DNA of 64,000 nt from Novosphingobium acidiphilum DSM 19966 (GCF_000429005.1 NZ_AUBA01000005.1:1-64000); one strand, 5' to 3'. Shown: positions 36,519 through 45,650, counted from the first letter of the stretch. Made by a program: numbers and translations. Notes: generated by a model not told the origin, from the sequence alone.

Positions 36519-37625
36519 TCAGTCGCGTTCGGTAACCTGATAATGCGCCCGATCGAGCCAGTCGGGCGCAATTTCGACACCCCAGCCCGGCTCGTCCGTC
36601 ACGTTGATGCAGCCATCCTCCACACGGAACGGATCGTTGCGGAACAGGCCGTATTGCCAGGGGTAATAGTCTTCGCGTTCGATCGAAAGTTCCAGGTATT
36701 TGCCCGCATTGGGGATCGCAGCCAGAAGATGCGCGGTGCACATCGTCACGAGTGACAGGTTGGCGCTGTGCGGGGTTACCGGAACCCCGGCGGCGCGCGC
36801 CAGTTCGACCACTTTGAGCGTGCGCCAGATCCCGCCCATGTACATGACGTCGGGCTGCACGATATCGACCGCGCGCATGTCGAGCATGCGTTTCCACACG
36901 TTCAGATCGCAATCCTGTTCGCCGCCGGTCACATCCAGATCGAGTGCTGCGGTCACTTGCGCGGTCTGTTCCAGTTCCCAATAGGGGCATGGTTCTTCGA
37001 AATGGGAAATGCCTTCCTGTTCAAGCAAACGGCCCACTTCGATCGCGCGCGCCGGGCTGAAACCGCTGTTGGCGTCGACCAGTTTGGCGACATCGCCCCC
37101 CAGTGCACGCGCCACCACCGGCACCACGGCCTCGGTACGGCCCGGCCATTCGTCGCTATCGCGCCCGCATTCGGCACCGACCCGCCATTTGAACGCATCA
37201 AACCCCAGTGTATCGCGCAAATGCTGCAACCGGCGCGCTTCGTCTTCGGGGGTGATGTCGCGCTTCATCGACGAGGCATAGGCGCGCAGCTTTTTGGGTC
37301 CTCCGCCCAGCAGCGTGGCCACCGGCACCCCTTCGCGGCGCCCGCGCCAGTCCCACATCGCGGTGTCGAGCCCGGCCAGCGCGCGGCAGCGGTATGAACC
37401 GGGATACTTGTGTTCGCGTTCCTCGACGATCCGCACCGCACCTGCGATATCGCAGGCGTCGTGGCCCAGCACCCAGGGGGCGACCTGGCGGTGAAAGATC
37501 TGCGCAGTGATGTCGGCGTTGTAGGTCGATGTCTGGCCCCAGCCGATACCGCCATCGGCCGTGGTCAGACGCACCATGGTCACATCGGGCGTGGCAAAGG
37601 TTTCAAGGCGGGCAATGGCCGTCAT
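36519..37625 (-). CDS. mandelate racemase/muconate lactonizing enzyme-family protein
   Basis: This is a 368-residue enolase-superfamily enzyme, probably a sugar-acid dehydratase or racemase. Metal ligands are D184 (VDANSGF), E210 (HFEEPCPYW) and E236 (GGEQD). On the two sides of the active site are K146-W-R148 (FKWRVG) and the D259/H286 dyad (QPDVMYMGG, TPHSANL), which fits the mandelate-racemase subgroup, although the second catalytic residue of KxK is Arg. The substrate cannot be read from sequence. Its ATG shares TGATG with the stop of the GMC oxidoreductase gene, so both belong to one transcript controlled by the divergent LysR gene. Confidence 0.85.
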   Translation of the reverse strand: MTAIARLETFATPDVTMVRLTTADGGIGWGQTSTYNADITAQIFHRQVAPWVLGHDACDIAGAVRIVEEREHKYPGSYRCRALAGLDTAMWDWRGRREGVPVATLLGGGPKKLRAYASSMKRDITPEDEARRLQHLRDTLGFDAFKWRVGAECGRDSDEWPGRTEAVVPVVARALGGDVAKLVDANSGFSPARAIEVGRLLEQEGISHFEEPCPYWELEQTAQVTAALDLDVTGGEQDCDLNVWKRMLDMRAVDIVQPDVMYMGGIWRTLKVVELARAAGVPVTPHSANLSLVTMCTAHLLAAIPNAGKYLELSIEREDYYPWQYGLFRNDPFRVEDGCINVTDEPGWGVEIAPDWLDRAHYQVTERD

Positions 37626-39247
37626 CACGATGCTCCGTAGAGGGATGTCAGAATGATCTCTGCCCCGCGCCACGCGGTCATCACGGTGGGCGCATGGGTG
37701 TTGGCAGAGGTGATATTGGGAAAGATCGAGGCATCGATCACGCGCAGGCCTGCCACGCCATGCACCCGCAATTGGGCATCGACCACCCCGCCCCGATCGA
37801 CCGGCGCCATGCGGCAGGTGCCGCACAAATGGTGGACGGTGCCGCTGCGCGCGCGAAAATCATCAAGGATCGCTGCATCGTCGGCGCCTTCGGGGGTAAA
37901 CCCATTGGGCGCAAGCGTGATGGCACGGACAGCGGGCGTGCGCGCCAGTCGTTCGATCACCCGCGCAGCCGCGATCACGTCGGCGTGGTCGCGCAGTGTC
38001 GTCAGGTAATTGGGCACGATCCTGGGCGGGGTTTGCGGATCGGATGCGCAGATTGCGACATGGCCTTGTGATGTCGGTCGGCAGGCGTTGAACCCGATGA
38101 TGAACCCGGCCCAGGGGTCGGGCCGGGTCAGCTGTTTTTTGCCGGCGGTGCCGCGCGAATAGCTGATCGGATTGAAATAGAGCTGAATATCCGGGCGCGC
38201 GGCCTGCGGTGTGCTGCGCACCAGGCCCCCGATCTGGTTCATGCTCAGGCTGAGCGGCCCGGTACGGTTCAAAAGATAGCGGATACCCGCCGCCACTTGG
38301 CCCGCACGCGTGCCCAGTTGCTGGTTCAGCGTCGGCCGGTTGGCCTTGTAATGGTAATCCAGCCCCAGATGATCCTGCAGGTTTGCGCCCACCGCCGCGT
38401 TGGCAACGCGGACCGCAATCCCGGCATCGCGCAGCATGTCGGCCGGCCCGATGCCCGATCGCATCAGGATTGCCGGTGAACCGATTGCACCTGCGCACAC
38501 GATCACTTCGCGCCGCGCGCGCGCCTCAAGCCATTGCCCGCCCCGCGCATAGCGCACGCCCGTGGCGCGGCCCTGTTCGATGATCACCCGATCGATCAGG
38601 GCACCGGTGCGCAACACCAGGTTTGCGCGTCGCAACGCAGGCCGCAGGAACGCATCCGCACTCGACCAGCGGCGCCCGCCGCGCGTGTTGATCACGTACG
38701 GTGCGACCCCTTCGCAAGGGTCGGCATTGAGATCATCGATAACCGCAAATCCTGCCTGCTGCGCGCCGGCCATAAAATGCCGGGTGATCGGGTGATGGTC
38801 GCCTGCGCGCGATTCAACCCACAGCGGACCCGATCCGCTGATCGCGCCGCTGTCGGCCTTGCGCCGTTCGAGCGCGGCAAACGCAGCCCAGGCCGATGCC
38901 GCGTTCCAGCCCGGATTGCCCGCTTGCCCCCAATCGTCATAATCGGCCGGCAGTCCGCGGCACCAGACCATGGCGTTGATCGAGCTTGAGCCGCCCAGCA
39001 CTTTGCCGCGCGGGTAATAGGCCTGGCGCGCGCCGGTCTGCGGATCGGGTTCGGACCGGTATTTCCAGTTCACGCGCGGATCGTCAAACGTCTTGCCATA
39101 GCCGATCGGGGTTCTGATCCAGAAACGACGATCGGTTCCGCCGGCTTCGAGCAACAGCACGGTGCCGCCCTGCCCCGCGGTCAACCGCTCGGCCACGACA
39201 CACCCCGCCGACCCCGCGCCCACCACAATGAAATCGAACGTGTCCAA
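37625..39247 (-). CDS. GMC-family FAD oxidoreductase (choline/alcohol dehydrogenase-like)
   Basis: This is a 540-residue FAD-dependent dehydrogenase of the glucose-methanol-choline family, acting on an alcohol or sugar-like substrate that is not known. The N-terminal FAD motif is DFIVVGAGSAGCVVAERL. The GMC signature is YPRGKVLGGSSSINAMVWCRG. The C-terminal active-site region is GTVHHLCGTCRMAP and the second His lies in NTHAPTVMTAW. The start chosen is TTG 39247 because it begins right before the FAD motif and has AAAGG upstream; a GTG at 39298 would add 17 residues and lacks a ribosome site. It is coupled to the enolase-superfamily gene. Confidence 0.88.
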   Translation of the reverse strand: MDTFDFIVVGAGSAGCVVAERLTAGQGGTVLLLEAGGTDRRFWIRTPIGYGKTFDDPRVNWKYRSEPDPQTGARQAYYPRGKVLGGSSSINAMVWCRGLPADYDDWGQAGNPGWNAASAWAAFAALERRKADSGAISGSGPLWVESRAGDHHPITRHFMAGAQQAGFAVIDDLNADPCEGVAPYVINTRGGRRWSSADAFLRPALRRANLVLRTGALIDRVIIEQGRATGVRYARGGQWLEARARREVIVCAGAIGSPAILMRSGIGPADMLRDAGIAVRVANAAVGANLQDHLGLDYHYKANRPTLNQQLGTRAGQVAAGIRYLLNRTGPLSLSMNQIGGLVRSTPQAARPDIQLYFNPISYSRGTAGKKQLTRPDPWAGFIIGFNACRPTSQGHVAICASDPQTPPRIVPNYLTTLRDHADVIAAARVIERLARTPAVRAITLAPNGFTPEGADDAAILDDFRARSGTVHHLCGTCRMAPVDRGGVVDAQLRVHGVAGLRVIDASIFPNITSANTHAPTVMTAWRGAEIILTSLYGAS

Positions 39248-39315
39248 TGCGTCTGAACCTTTGTTCCGTCCCGATCCGAACGCTGCCAGCTTGGACACCG
39301 TGGTTCAAACAATAT

Positions 39316-39343
39316 AAAAGACCCGTTAGGCCCATAATCTTTT
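39316..39343. promoter_or_regulatory. candidate LysR operator in divergent gap
   Basis: An inverted repeat AAAAGA (39316-39321) and TCTTTT (39338-39343), 16 bases apart, lies 12 bases before the LysR start and upstream of the GMC gene. Its position in the 107-base divergent gap fits a LysR-type binding site, but it is short and unproven. Confidence 0.35.
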
Positions 39344-39354
39344 TAGCGAAAGTC

Positions 39355-40248
39355 ATGTCAGACCCCCTGCTCCACCTGCCATGGATCCGCACGTTCGATG
39401 CTTGCGCACGGCATCTGAGCTTTGCCCGCGCGGCGCAGGAGCTGGCGCTGACGCCGGCGGCGGTGGGGCAGCACATCCGGAACCTGGAAACCAGGCTGGG
39501 CTTTGCCCTGTTTGAACGGCTGCCCCGGGGCATCCGCCTGACCGGGATCGGCCGCACCTATGCCCCGATGGTTGCTGGGCTGCTGAACGATTTTTCGGCG
39601 GCCACGGTTGCGTTGTTCGGGATGCAAGGCGAAACGTCGGTCACGCTGCGCTGCGCGGCGAGTTTTGCCAGTTTGCGGCTGCCCGGCATCCTGCATGCCT
39701 TTTGCCAGGCCTATCCCGAAATCCGGGTGCAGGTGCACACGTCGATCTGGAACGACAATCCCGACAACGCCCGCGCCGAACTGGAAATCCGTTATGGCAC
39801 TGGCCAATGGCCCGACTACGAGGTGAACGCGCTGTCGCAGGGCGTGTCGTATCCGTTGTACCCGCCAGGTACGGACTTCGGACCCGACCCCGGGACAACG
39901 CTGCTGGCCATGGCGCAGACTGCGCCGATCCACATCCTGGGCATGGAAAACCTGTGGCGCAAACTGACCGATCAGCTGGGTTGGCCTGGCACCACCATCC
40001 AGGCACGCTGCACCGTGGATACCTCGGCCACTGCGATCGAGCTGGTGGCGGCAGGTGCGGGCTGTGCGATCATCGATGCGCAATTATGCCGGCTGCACCT
40101 GGCGCGCGGATGGGTGGTGCGGCCGCATGACATCGTGCTCCACCACGACCAACGCCATTACATCCTGCTGCCGCGCAGCCGCATCGCGCCGCGCCCCGCC
40201 GTCATTATCTTGCGCGACTGGATCCGCACCGTGATGCAGCAGGGCTGA
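39355..40248 (+). CDS. LysR-family transcriptional regulator (GcvA-like)
   Basis: This is a 297-residue LysR regulator. The N-terminal winged HTH begins LPWIRTFDACARHLSFARAAQELALTPAAVGQHIRNLETRLG (about residues 7-50), in the style of GcvA/AmpR-type regulators, followed by a periplasmic-binding-like effector domain. The ATG at 39355 places the HTH at the usual position; a longer frame upstream runs through the GMC promoter region. It is divergent from the GMC/enolase pair, so it probably controls that pair in response to a sugar acid or alcohol; that is inferred from context. Confidence 0.9.
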   Translation: MSDPLLHLPWIRTFDACARHLSFARAAQELALTPAAVGQHIRNLETRLGFALFERLPRGIRLTGIGRTYAPMVAGLLNDFSAATVALFGMQGETSVTLRCAASFASLRLPGILHAFCQAYPEIRVQVHTSIWNDNPDNARAELEIRYGTGQWPDYEVNALSQGVSYPLYPPGTDFGPDPGTTLLAMAQTAPIHILGMENLWRKLTDQLGWPGTTIQARCTVDTSATAIELVAAGAGCAIIDAQLCRLHLARGWVVRPHDIVLHHDQRHYILLPRSRIAPRPAVIILRDWIRTVMQQG

Positions 40249-40365
40249 CCGCAGCCGCCTGCCGAACCAGCGGGCAAAGCCGCGTCGTGGCGGCATTTTA
40301 CCTATTTGAAAGATACCGCGTGTTAACGCACCGGCTGACAGATCTTTCATGAAGGCATACCCTGC

Positions 40366-42567
40366 GTGGCCAGCATCTATTCCCGTTTCAAGAACCAGAG
40401 TGCCACCGCACCGGCGCGCGCTGCGCCTGTGCAGTCACACGATCTGGTCGGCTTGGCCGCGGAAGACATGTGCAGCACGTTCGAAGCGTTGAACCTGGGC
40501 GGGTTCTGGTCGACCGATGCCGAGGGGCGCATCACCTACCTGACCAGGACATTGGCTGCACCACTGGCGCACAGCGATACGCCGACGGGCAAGGATTTCC
40601 TCAGCCTGTTCGTGGCGCCGCGCGCCGGCATCGACGGTCAGCGCACATTGCCCTTCGTCTTCGCGCGCAAGGGCCGCTTTGAAGCGGTGATCGCACGCAG
40701 CGAACACGGCGATGTCGAAACGCTGTGGTCGGTATCGGGCGAACCGATGGCTGACGCAATCGGCCAGTTCAGCGGTTTTCGGGGCCACATCGTCGATGTT
40801 ACCCGCGATCGCCAGACCGCTGCAGAAGCCTCGCAACTGGCGACGACCGATGCCTTGACCGGGCTGTCCAATCGTCGCCGGATGACCAGCGTGCTGGAAC
40901 GCACTTTCGCTGCGTTTGCGCCGCAACGCCGGCCTTGTACGGTGATGCTGATCGATCTCGACCGCTTCAAGCAGGTCAACGATACCCTGGGCCATGCCGT
41001 GGGCGATACGCTGCTCAAACAGGTGGCCCAGCGCCTGATCAAGGTGGTGGGTGACAAGCAGCGGATCTGCCGGCTGGGTGGCGACGAATTCCAGATCATG
41101 ATGCCCGATGTCGAGGATCGCGGGCGGCTGGGGGATCTGGCGGGCCAGATCATCACCATGCTGTCGGAACCTTATTCGATCGAAGGCAATCGCTGCACGA
41201 TCGGCGCGTCGGTGGGCATCGCAGTCAGCCCCTACGACGGCGAAACCGTCGACGACGTGGTGCGCAACGCCGATCTTGCGCTTTATGCCGCCAAACATTC
41301 CGGGCGCGGGCGTTTCCGGTTCTATTCGACCGAAATGCTCGAAACCGCCGAACAGCGCCGGCATCTCGAAGAAACGATGCACGATGCCCTGATCAATGGT
41401 GAATTCGAACTGCGCTATCAGCCGCTGGTCAACATCGCCAACCACAAGGTCGTCGGCACCGAGGCGCTGGTGCGGTGGAATCATCCCGAACGCGGGCTGA
41501 TCTCGCCGGCGTTGTTCATCCCGATTGCCGAAGAATCGACCATGATCTGCCGCATCGGCGAATGGATCCTGCGCAAGGCATGCGAGGATGCGGTCAAATG
41601 GCCGTCTTCGATCCGGGTGGCGGTAAACGTTTCGCCGGTCCAGTTTGCCGACCCCTTGTTTCCCAATGTTGTGGCAATGGCGCTGTCGGCCACAGGGCTT
41701 GATCCCGACCGTCTGGAACTCGAGATCACCGAAAGCGTGTTCCTGCAGGAAGGCGAAACCACCGACGCCATGTTCAAAACGCTCAAGGGCCTGGGCGTGC
41801 GGCTGGTGCTGGACGATTTCGGAACCGGCTATTCCAGCCTGGCCTATCTGAAGAACGCGCCGTTCGACAAGATCAAGATCGACCAAAGCTTTGTCCGGGG
41901 TGCCACCAGCAATGCCAATCGCAATCGCGCGATCATTGCCGCGATCGTGACACTGGCGGCGGCGCTCGACATGGATACGATCGCCGAAGGGGTCGAAACC
42001 TTTGACCAACTGGACATGGTGCGCGATCTGAAGATCAGGCAGGTCCAGGGCTATATCTTCAGCAAACCGGTGCCGGTCGAAGACCTGTTCAAAGACGTGC
42101 CAGCCGACGAATGGGTGATCGAGCCCGAAGGCCCGGCCAAACAGCGTCACGAACGGCGCGCGATGTTCCGCGCGATCGGGGTGATCCACGAAGATCATTA
42201 TTACCCGGTGACGCTGCGCAACCTGTCGGTATCGGGCGCGCTGATCGAAGGGCTGCTCGATGTGCCGCTGGACACCGTGTTCATGATGGATTTCGGCGAA
42301 GGCCAGTTCGAAATGGCAACGGTGGTGCGGTCACGCGATTCGAGCCAGGGCATAAGGTTCGGACGCGAACTGGTCAGCGACGGCAACGGCGGGCTGTGTA
42401 CCCGGCATCGCTTCATGCAGCACCACCTGGTTGCCGCCGGTGTGCCCCGCAACACCGAGGAATTCCTGACCAAGCAGGCCGGCCTTCTGGCCAGTGGCAG
42501 GATCGGTATGCCGCGGTTTGCCATCGCCAACCGCAGCGCCAAGGGGCTGCGCACGCGTTCGGTGTGA
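40366..42567 (+). CDS. PAS-GGDEF-EAL-PilZ cyclic-di-GMP protein
   Basis: This is a 733-residue signalling protein for cyclic-di-GMP. Order: PAS-like sensor (about 35-150), GGDEF (intact GGDEF, 238-242, with no RxxD inhibitory site five residues upstream), EAL (TEALVRW from 365, plus NVSP, DDFGTGYSSL and the EGVET block) and a C-terminal PilZ-like domain (RHERRAMFR then NLSVSGAL, about 590-690). Both enzyme domains look intact, so it could make or degrade the signal, and the PilZ could read it. No membrane segment is seen. It starts with GTG at 40366 after a gap of 117 bases from the LysR gene. Confidence 0.88.
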   Translation: MASIYSRFKNQSATAPARAAPVQSHDLVGLAAEDMCSTFEALNLGGFWSTDAEGRITYLTRTLAAPLAHSDTPTGKDFLSLFVAPRAGIDGQRTLPFVFARKGRFEAVIARSEHGDVETLWSVSGEPMADAIGQFSGFRGHIVDVTRDRQTAAEASQLATTDALTGLSNRRRMTSVLERTFAAFAPQRRPCTVMLIDLDRFKQVNDTLGHAVGDTLLKQVAQRLIKVVGDKQRICRLGGDEFQIMMPDVEDRGRLGDLAGQIITMLSEPYSIEGNRCTIGASVGIAVSPYDGETVDDVVRNADLALYAAKHSGRGRFRFYSTEMLETAEQRRHLEETMHDALINGEFELRYQPLVNIANHKVVGTEALVRWNHPERGLISPALFIPIAEESTMICRIGEWILRKACEDAVKWPSSIRVAVNVSPVQFADPLFPNVVAMALSATGLDPDRLELEITESVFLQEGETTDAMFKTLKGLGVRLVLDDFGTGYSSLAYLKNAPFDKIKIDQSFVRGATSNANRNRAIIAAIVTLAAALDMDTIAEGVETFDQLDMVRDLKIRQVQGYIFSKPVPVEDLFKDVPADEWVIEPEGPAKQRHERRAMFRAIGVIHEDHYYPVTLRNLSVSGALIEGLLDVPLDTVFMMDFGEGQFEMATVVRSRDSSQGIRFGRELVSDGNGGLCTRHRFMQHHLVAAGVPRNTEEFLTKQAGLLASGRIGMPRFAIANRSAKGLRTRSV

Positions 42568-42833
42568 CACAGGCATTCCGTGGGCAACACCGCCCCGGCC
42601 CCGGCCGATGGGCGCATCGTGCGTTTGCCCACACGCGGCATGCCCCGAAGGGAACGCGCAAGGTTTGGGCAACCAGTCAGCCGCCGTTCAGCAAAATATG
42701 GTAATTTCGCATTCAGGAACGGTGTCTGCGTGTTGGTTTCGCCTTGCCTTTGCGATCGGTCTGGCGTCATCTGACGCGGGACCTCGGCAGCAGGGCGTCA
42801 GCGGGTCTGGCGCCGTCGGGAAAGGATTTTGCG

Positions 42834-43325
42834 ATGAAACTTCTCTCCAGCTTGATCGCGGCAGCAGCGCTTGCTGTCGTTCCGGTTGCAGCCCACGCCG
42901 GCGGACATCCCGGTGGCGGCGGCGGCGGTGGCCACGCCGGTGGCATGCATAGCAGTGGCGGCGCCCGGGCCGGTGGCGGCTATCGCGGCGGCGGTTTCCA
43001 TGGCGGATATTACGGCGGCTATCACGGCGGCGGCTATTATCACGGCTATCGTGGGCATTATGGCTATTACGGCCCCGCGTTCGGCCTCTATCTCGGCTAT
43101 TGGTCGGATCCGTGGTTCTGGGGTTACCCCTATGGCTATTACGGCTATCCCTATTACCCCTATTACGGCGCGACCGTGGCGCCGGCACCTGCGCCGGGCG
43201 ATGCCCCGCCGATGGCCAACCAGCCCGCACCGCAGGCGGCCGCACCGCAAGCGCAGGCCTGTGGCAACTGGCAATGGAACGAAACCGAAAAACGCTATCA
43301 CTGGGTGACCAATGGCTGCAATTGA
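42834..43325 (+). CDS. secreted Gly/Tyr/His-rich protein
   Basis: This is a 163-residue protein with a signal peptide (ending AHA, about 1-22). The mature N-terminal half is made of Gly-rich repeats with His and Tyr (GGYYGGYHGGGYYHGYRGHYGYYGP), followed by a Tyr/Pro-rich part, an Ala/Pro linker, and a conserved end CGNWQWNETEKRYHWVTNGCN that could form a disulfide. Such proteins are found in many alphaproteobacteria; no function is known. Metal binding by the His-rich part is possible. It overlaps the next gene by 14 bases. Confidence 0.7.
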   Translation: MKLLSSLIAAAALAVVPVAAHAGGHPGGGGGGGHAGGMHSSGGARAGGGYRGGGFHGGYYGGYHGGGYYHGYRGHYGYYGPAFGLYLGYWSDPWFWGYPYGYYGYPYYPYYGATVAPAPAPGDAPPMANQPAPQAAAPQAQACGNWQWNETEKRYHWVTNGCN

Positions 43326-43731
43326 GGCGCGTCCGGGTTTCAAGCGGCTGGTTCTGACAGGCGTCGGTGTTGCAGGTCTGATGTTTGCAGCACATGCGCA
43401 GGCGCAGACCACCCAGCAGTCACCGGTCGAAGTTTTGCACCAGGCGCTGCAACTGACCTCTTCGCAGGAAGGGGCGTGGCAGGTGTACCGCAGCGCATCG
43501 GACATTCCCGAGCAGGCCCAGGCGCGCCGTCGCGCCGCTTCGGGCCTGTTCCGCACGCTTGATTCGCCGCATCGCATGGATCTGGTCGAGGCGGAAATGC
43601 AGCAGGAACTGATCGATCTGCAACGCCAGTCGCGTGCGCTGAAGGCGTTTTATGGGGTATTGACCCCGGCACAGCGCGCGATCTTTGACGCGCGCACCAT
43701 GCCCCCGGCCGGCGATACGTCGCAATACTGA
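43312..43731 (+). CDS. Spy/CpxP-like LTxxQ-motif periplasmic protein
   Basis: This is a 139-residue protein with an N-terminal signal region (AGLMFAAHAQAQ, cleavage near residue 31). The mature part has two LTxxQ motifs, LTSSQEGAWQVY and LTPAQRAIFD, the mark of the Spy/CpxP family of periplasmic chaperone-like proteins. It is mostly helical. The ATG lies inside the last codons of the Gly/Tyr-rich gene (14-base overlap in another frame), so translation is coupled and the proteins may act together. A strong terminator follows. Confidence 0.78.
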   Translation: MAAIEARPGFKRLVLTGVGVAGLMFAAHAQAQTTQQSPVEVLHQALQLTSSQEGAWQVYRSASDIPEQAQARRRAASGLFRTLDSPHRMDLVEAEMQQELIDLQRQSRALKAFYGVLTPAQRAIFDARTMPPAGDTSQY

Positions 43732-43750
43732 GCGCCGGGTGAAACAAAAA

Positions 43751-43790
43751 AGGGGCACTGCCGGCACACCCGGCAGCGCCCCTTTTTTTT
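43751..43790. terminator. bidirectional rho-independent terminator
   Basis: The stem AGGGGC-A-CTGCCGG and CCGGCAG-C-GCCCCT, with one mismatch, is flanked by A-run on the left and eight T on the right, so it works on both strands. It lies between the Spy-like gene and lpdA, which converge. Confidence 0.92.
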
Positions 43791-43805
43791 CGCGCCAGAC
43801 GGCCG

Positions 43806-45218
43806 TCAGATGTGCAGCGCCCGGCCATATGCGGCCAGCACCGATTCATGCATTGCCTCGCTGACCGTGGGATGCGGGAACACTGTGTGCATCAATTCGG
43901 TTTCGGTGGTTTCCAGCGTCTTGCCCACGACAAAACCCTGGATCATTTCGGTCACTTCGGCGCCGATCATGTGCGCGCCCAGCAGTTCGCCGGTCTTTGC
44001 ATCGAACACGGTCTTAACAAAGCCCTCGGCCTCACCCAGCGCGATCGCCTTGCCATTGCCGATCAACGGGAACGTGCCCGCGCGCACGGTGTATCCGGCG
44101 TCTTTTGCCTTGGCCTCGGTCAGGCCGACGCTGGCGATCTGCGGGTGGCAATAGGTACAACCCGGGATATTGCTGCGGTCCATCGGGTGGGGATGGACGT
44201 CTTTGTTGCCAAGGTCGGCAGCGATTGCTTCGGCCACGATCACGCCCTCGTGGCTGGCCTTGTGCGCCAGCCATGGACCCGGCGTCACGTCGCCGATCGC
44301 CCACACGCCCGAGGCGCCGGTGCGGCCATAGCCGTCGATGGCGATGATGCCGCGGTCGGTGGTCACGCCCACCGTTTCCAGGCCGATGTTTTCGGTGTTG
44401 GCAACAATTCCCACCGCGACGATCACATGGCTGAACGTGTCTTCGACAGTCTTGCCGTCCTTGCCCTTGATGCGCGCCTTGACGCCGCCGGCCCCGACAT
44501 CGATCGATTCGACGCCTGCGCCGGTCAGGATCGTCATGCCCTGTTTGGTCAGCGCTTTTTCCAGGAACGCCGACACATCGGCATCTTCGACCGGAACGAC
44601 GCGATCCATCATCTCGACGACCGTAACTTTCGAACCCATGTCGTTGTAGAAACTGGCGAATTCGATGCCGATTGCACCCGAGCCGATCACCAGCAACCTG
44701 CTCGGCAATTCCCGGGGCGTCATCGCGTGGCGATAGGTCCACACGCGGTTGCCGTCGGCTTTGGCAAAAGGCAGATCGCGCGCACGTGCCCCGGTGGCGA
44801 TGACAATGTTCTTTGCCGTCAGCACTTCGGTGCCCTTGTCGCCGGTCACTTCCAGCGTGCCGGGGCCCTTCAGCGTGCCGGTGCCCATGAACACGGTGAT
44901 CTTGTTCTTCTTCATCAGGTGCGTCACGCCCTGGTTCAGCTGTTTGGCCACCCCGCGCGAACGCGCCACCACCGCGCCGATGTCGGCGCGCACGTTGTCG
45001 GCGGCCAGGCCGTAGTTTTTGGCATGCTGCATCTGGTGATACACTTCGGCCGAACGCAACAGCGCCTTGGTCGGGATGCAACCCCAGTTCAGGCAGATAC
45101 CGCCCAGATTCTCGCGCTCGACAATGGCAACTTTCAGACCGAGCTGTGCGCCCCGGATCGCTGCCACATAGCCGCCGGGGCCAGAGCCCAGCACGATCAT
45201 GTCAAAGGTGTCAGCCAC
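43806..45218 (-). CDS. lpdA: dihydrolipoyl dehydrogenase (E3)
   Basis: This is the E3 subunit that reoxidises dihydrolipoamide in pyruvate and other 2-oxoacid dehydrogenase complexes. It is 470 residues. The FAD motif is GSGPGGYVAA (11-20), the redox pair is C42/C47 in GGICLNWGCIP, and the C-terminal active-site His is in HPHPTVSE. Start: GTG at 45218 was chosen because it gives the standard FAD N-terminus and has GGGAG upstream; an ATG-start longer frame adds unrelated sequence. It follows the thioesterase and pdhC genes on the same strand. Confidence 0.96.
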   Translation of the reverse strand: MADTFDMIVLGSGPGGYVAAIRGAQLGLKVAIVERENLGGICLNWGCIPTKALLRSAEVYHQMQHAKNYGLAADNVRADIGAVVARSRGVAKQLNQGVTHLMKKNKITVFMGTGTLKGPGTLEVTGDKGTEVLTAKNIVIATGARARDLPFAKADGNRVWTYRHAMTPRELPSRLLVIGSGAIGIEFASFYNDMGSKVTVVEMMDRVVPVEDADVSAFLEKALTKQGMTILTGAGVESIDVGAGGVKARIKGKDGKTVEDTFSHVIVAVGIVANTENIGLETVGVTTDRGIIAIDGYGRTGASGVWAIGDVTPGPWLAHKASHEGVIVAEAIAADLGNKDVHPHPMDRSNIPGCTYCHPQIASVGLTEAKAKDAGYTVRAGTFPLIGNGKAIALGEAEGFVKTVFDAKTGELLGAHMIGAEVTEMIQGFVVGKTLETTETELMHTVFPHPTVSEAMHESVLAAYGRALHI

Positions 45219-45219
45219 A

Positions 45220-45636
45220 TCAAACTCCCTGCGTGGATTGCGGCAGCGGGGGGACCGGCCGCGGACGGCGATCTTCATCGATCGCCACAAAGATAAAACG
45301 CGCCTCGGTCACCCGTTCGCGCTCGTAACCGGTGCGCGCACGACGCCAGGCTTCGATATCGATCACCATCGATGTGCGCCCGACCGAGGCCAGCACGGCA
45401 TAGACCGAAACTTCGTCGCCGATATGCACCGGCTTTTCGAATGTCATGGCCTCCACCGCGATCGTCGCGGCGCGTCCCTGGCAATGACGCGCGGCAGTGA
45501 TACCCGCAGCCATGTCCATCTGTGCCATCAGCCAGCCACCAAAAATGTCCCCGGCCGGATTGGCGTCGGCCGGCATCGCAGTGATGCGGATTGCCGGCTC
45601 ACCAGCGGGACCATCAACCGCGATCGGGTCGTTCAT
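45220..45636 (-). CDS. acyl-CoA thioesterase (YciA-like hot-dog fold)
   Basis: This is a 138-residue hot-dog thioesterase that hydrolyses acyl-CoA. Family marks are MPADANPAGDIFGGWLMAQMDMAAG with the catalytic Asp, then the VEAMTFEKPVHIGDEVSVYA block. It is inserted between pdhC and lpdA, with 14- and 1-base gaps, so it is cotranscribed with them; this gene order is seen in other sphingomonads, from memory. The C-terminus is proline-rich. Physiological substrate is not known. Confidence 0.88.
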   Translation of the reverse strand: MNDPIAVDGPAGEPAIRITAMPADANPAGDIFGGWLMAQMDMAAGITAARHCQGRAATIAVEAMTFEKPVHIGDEVSVYAVLASVGRTSMVIDIEAWRRARTGYERERVTEARFIFVAIDEDRRPRPVPPLPQSTQGV

Positions 45637-45650
45637 GACCGCTGCGCCCG

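Noticed and set aside
40318..40335. GCGTGTTAACGCAC as a palindromic regulator site before the GGDEF-EAL gene
   Set aside because: Only the six-base GTTAAC centre is fully symmetric; chance is likely.
40435..42198. A 587-codon minus-strand frame opposite the GGDEF-EAL gene
   Set aside because: Shadow of a gene with intact GGDEF and EAL motifs.
42580..42632. GTGGGCAA...TTGCCCAC inverted repeat after the GGDEF-EAL gene
   Set aside because: Loop of 37 bases and no T-run; not a convincing terminator or operator.
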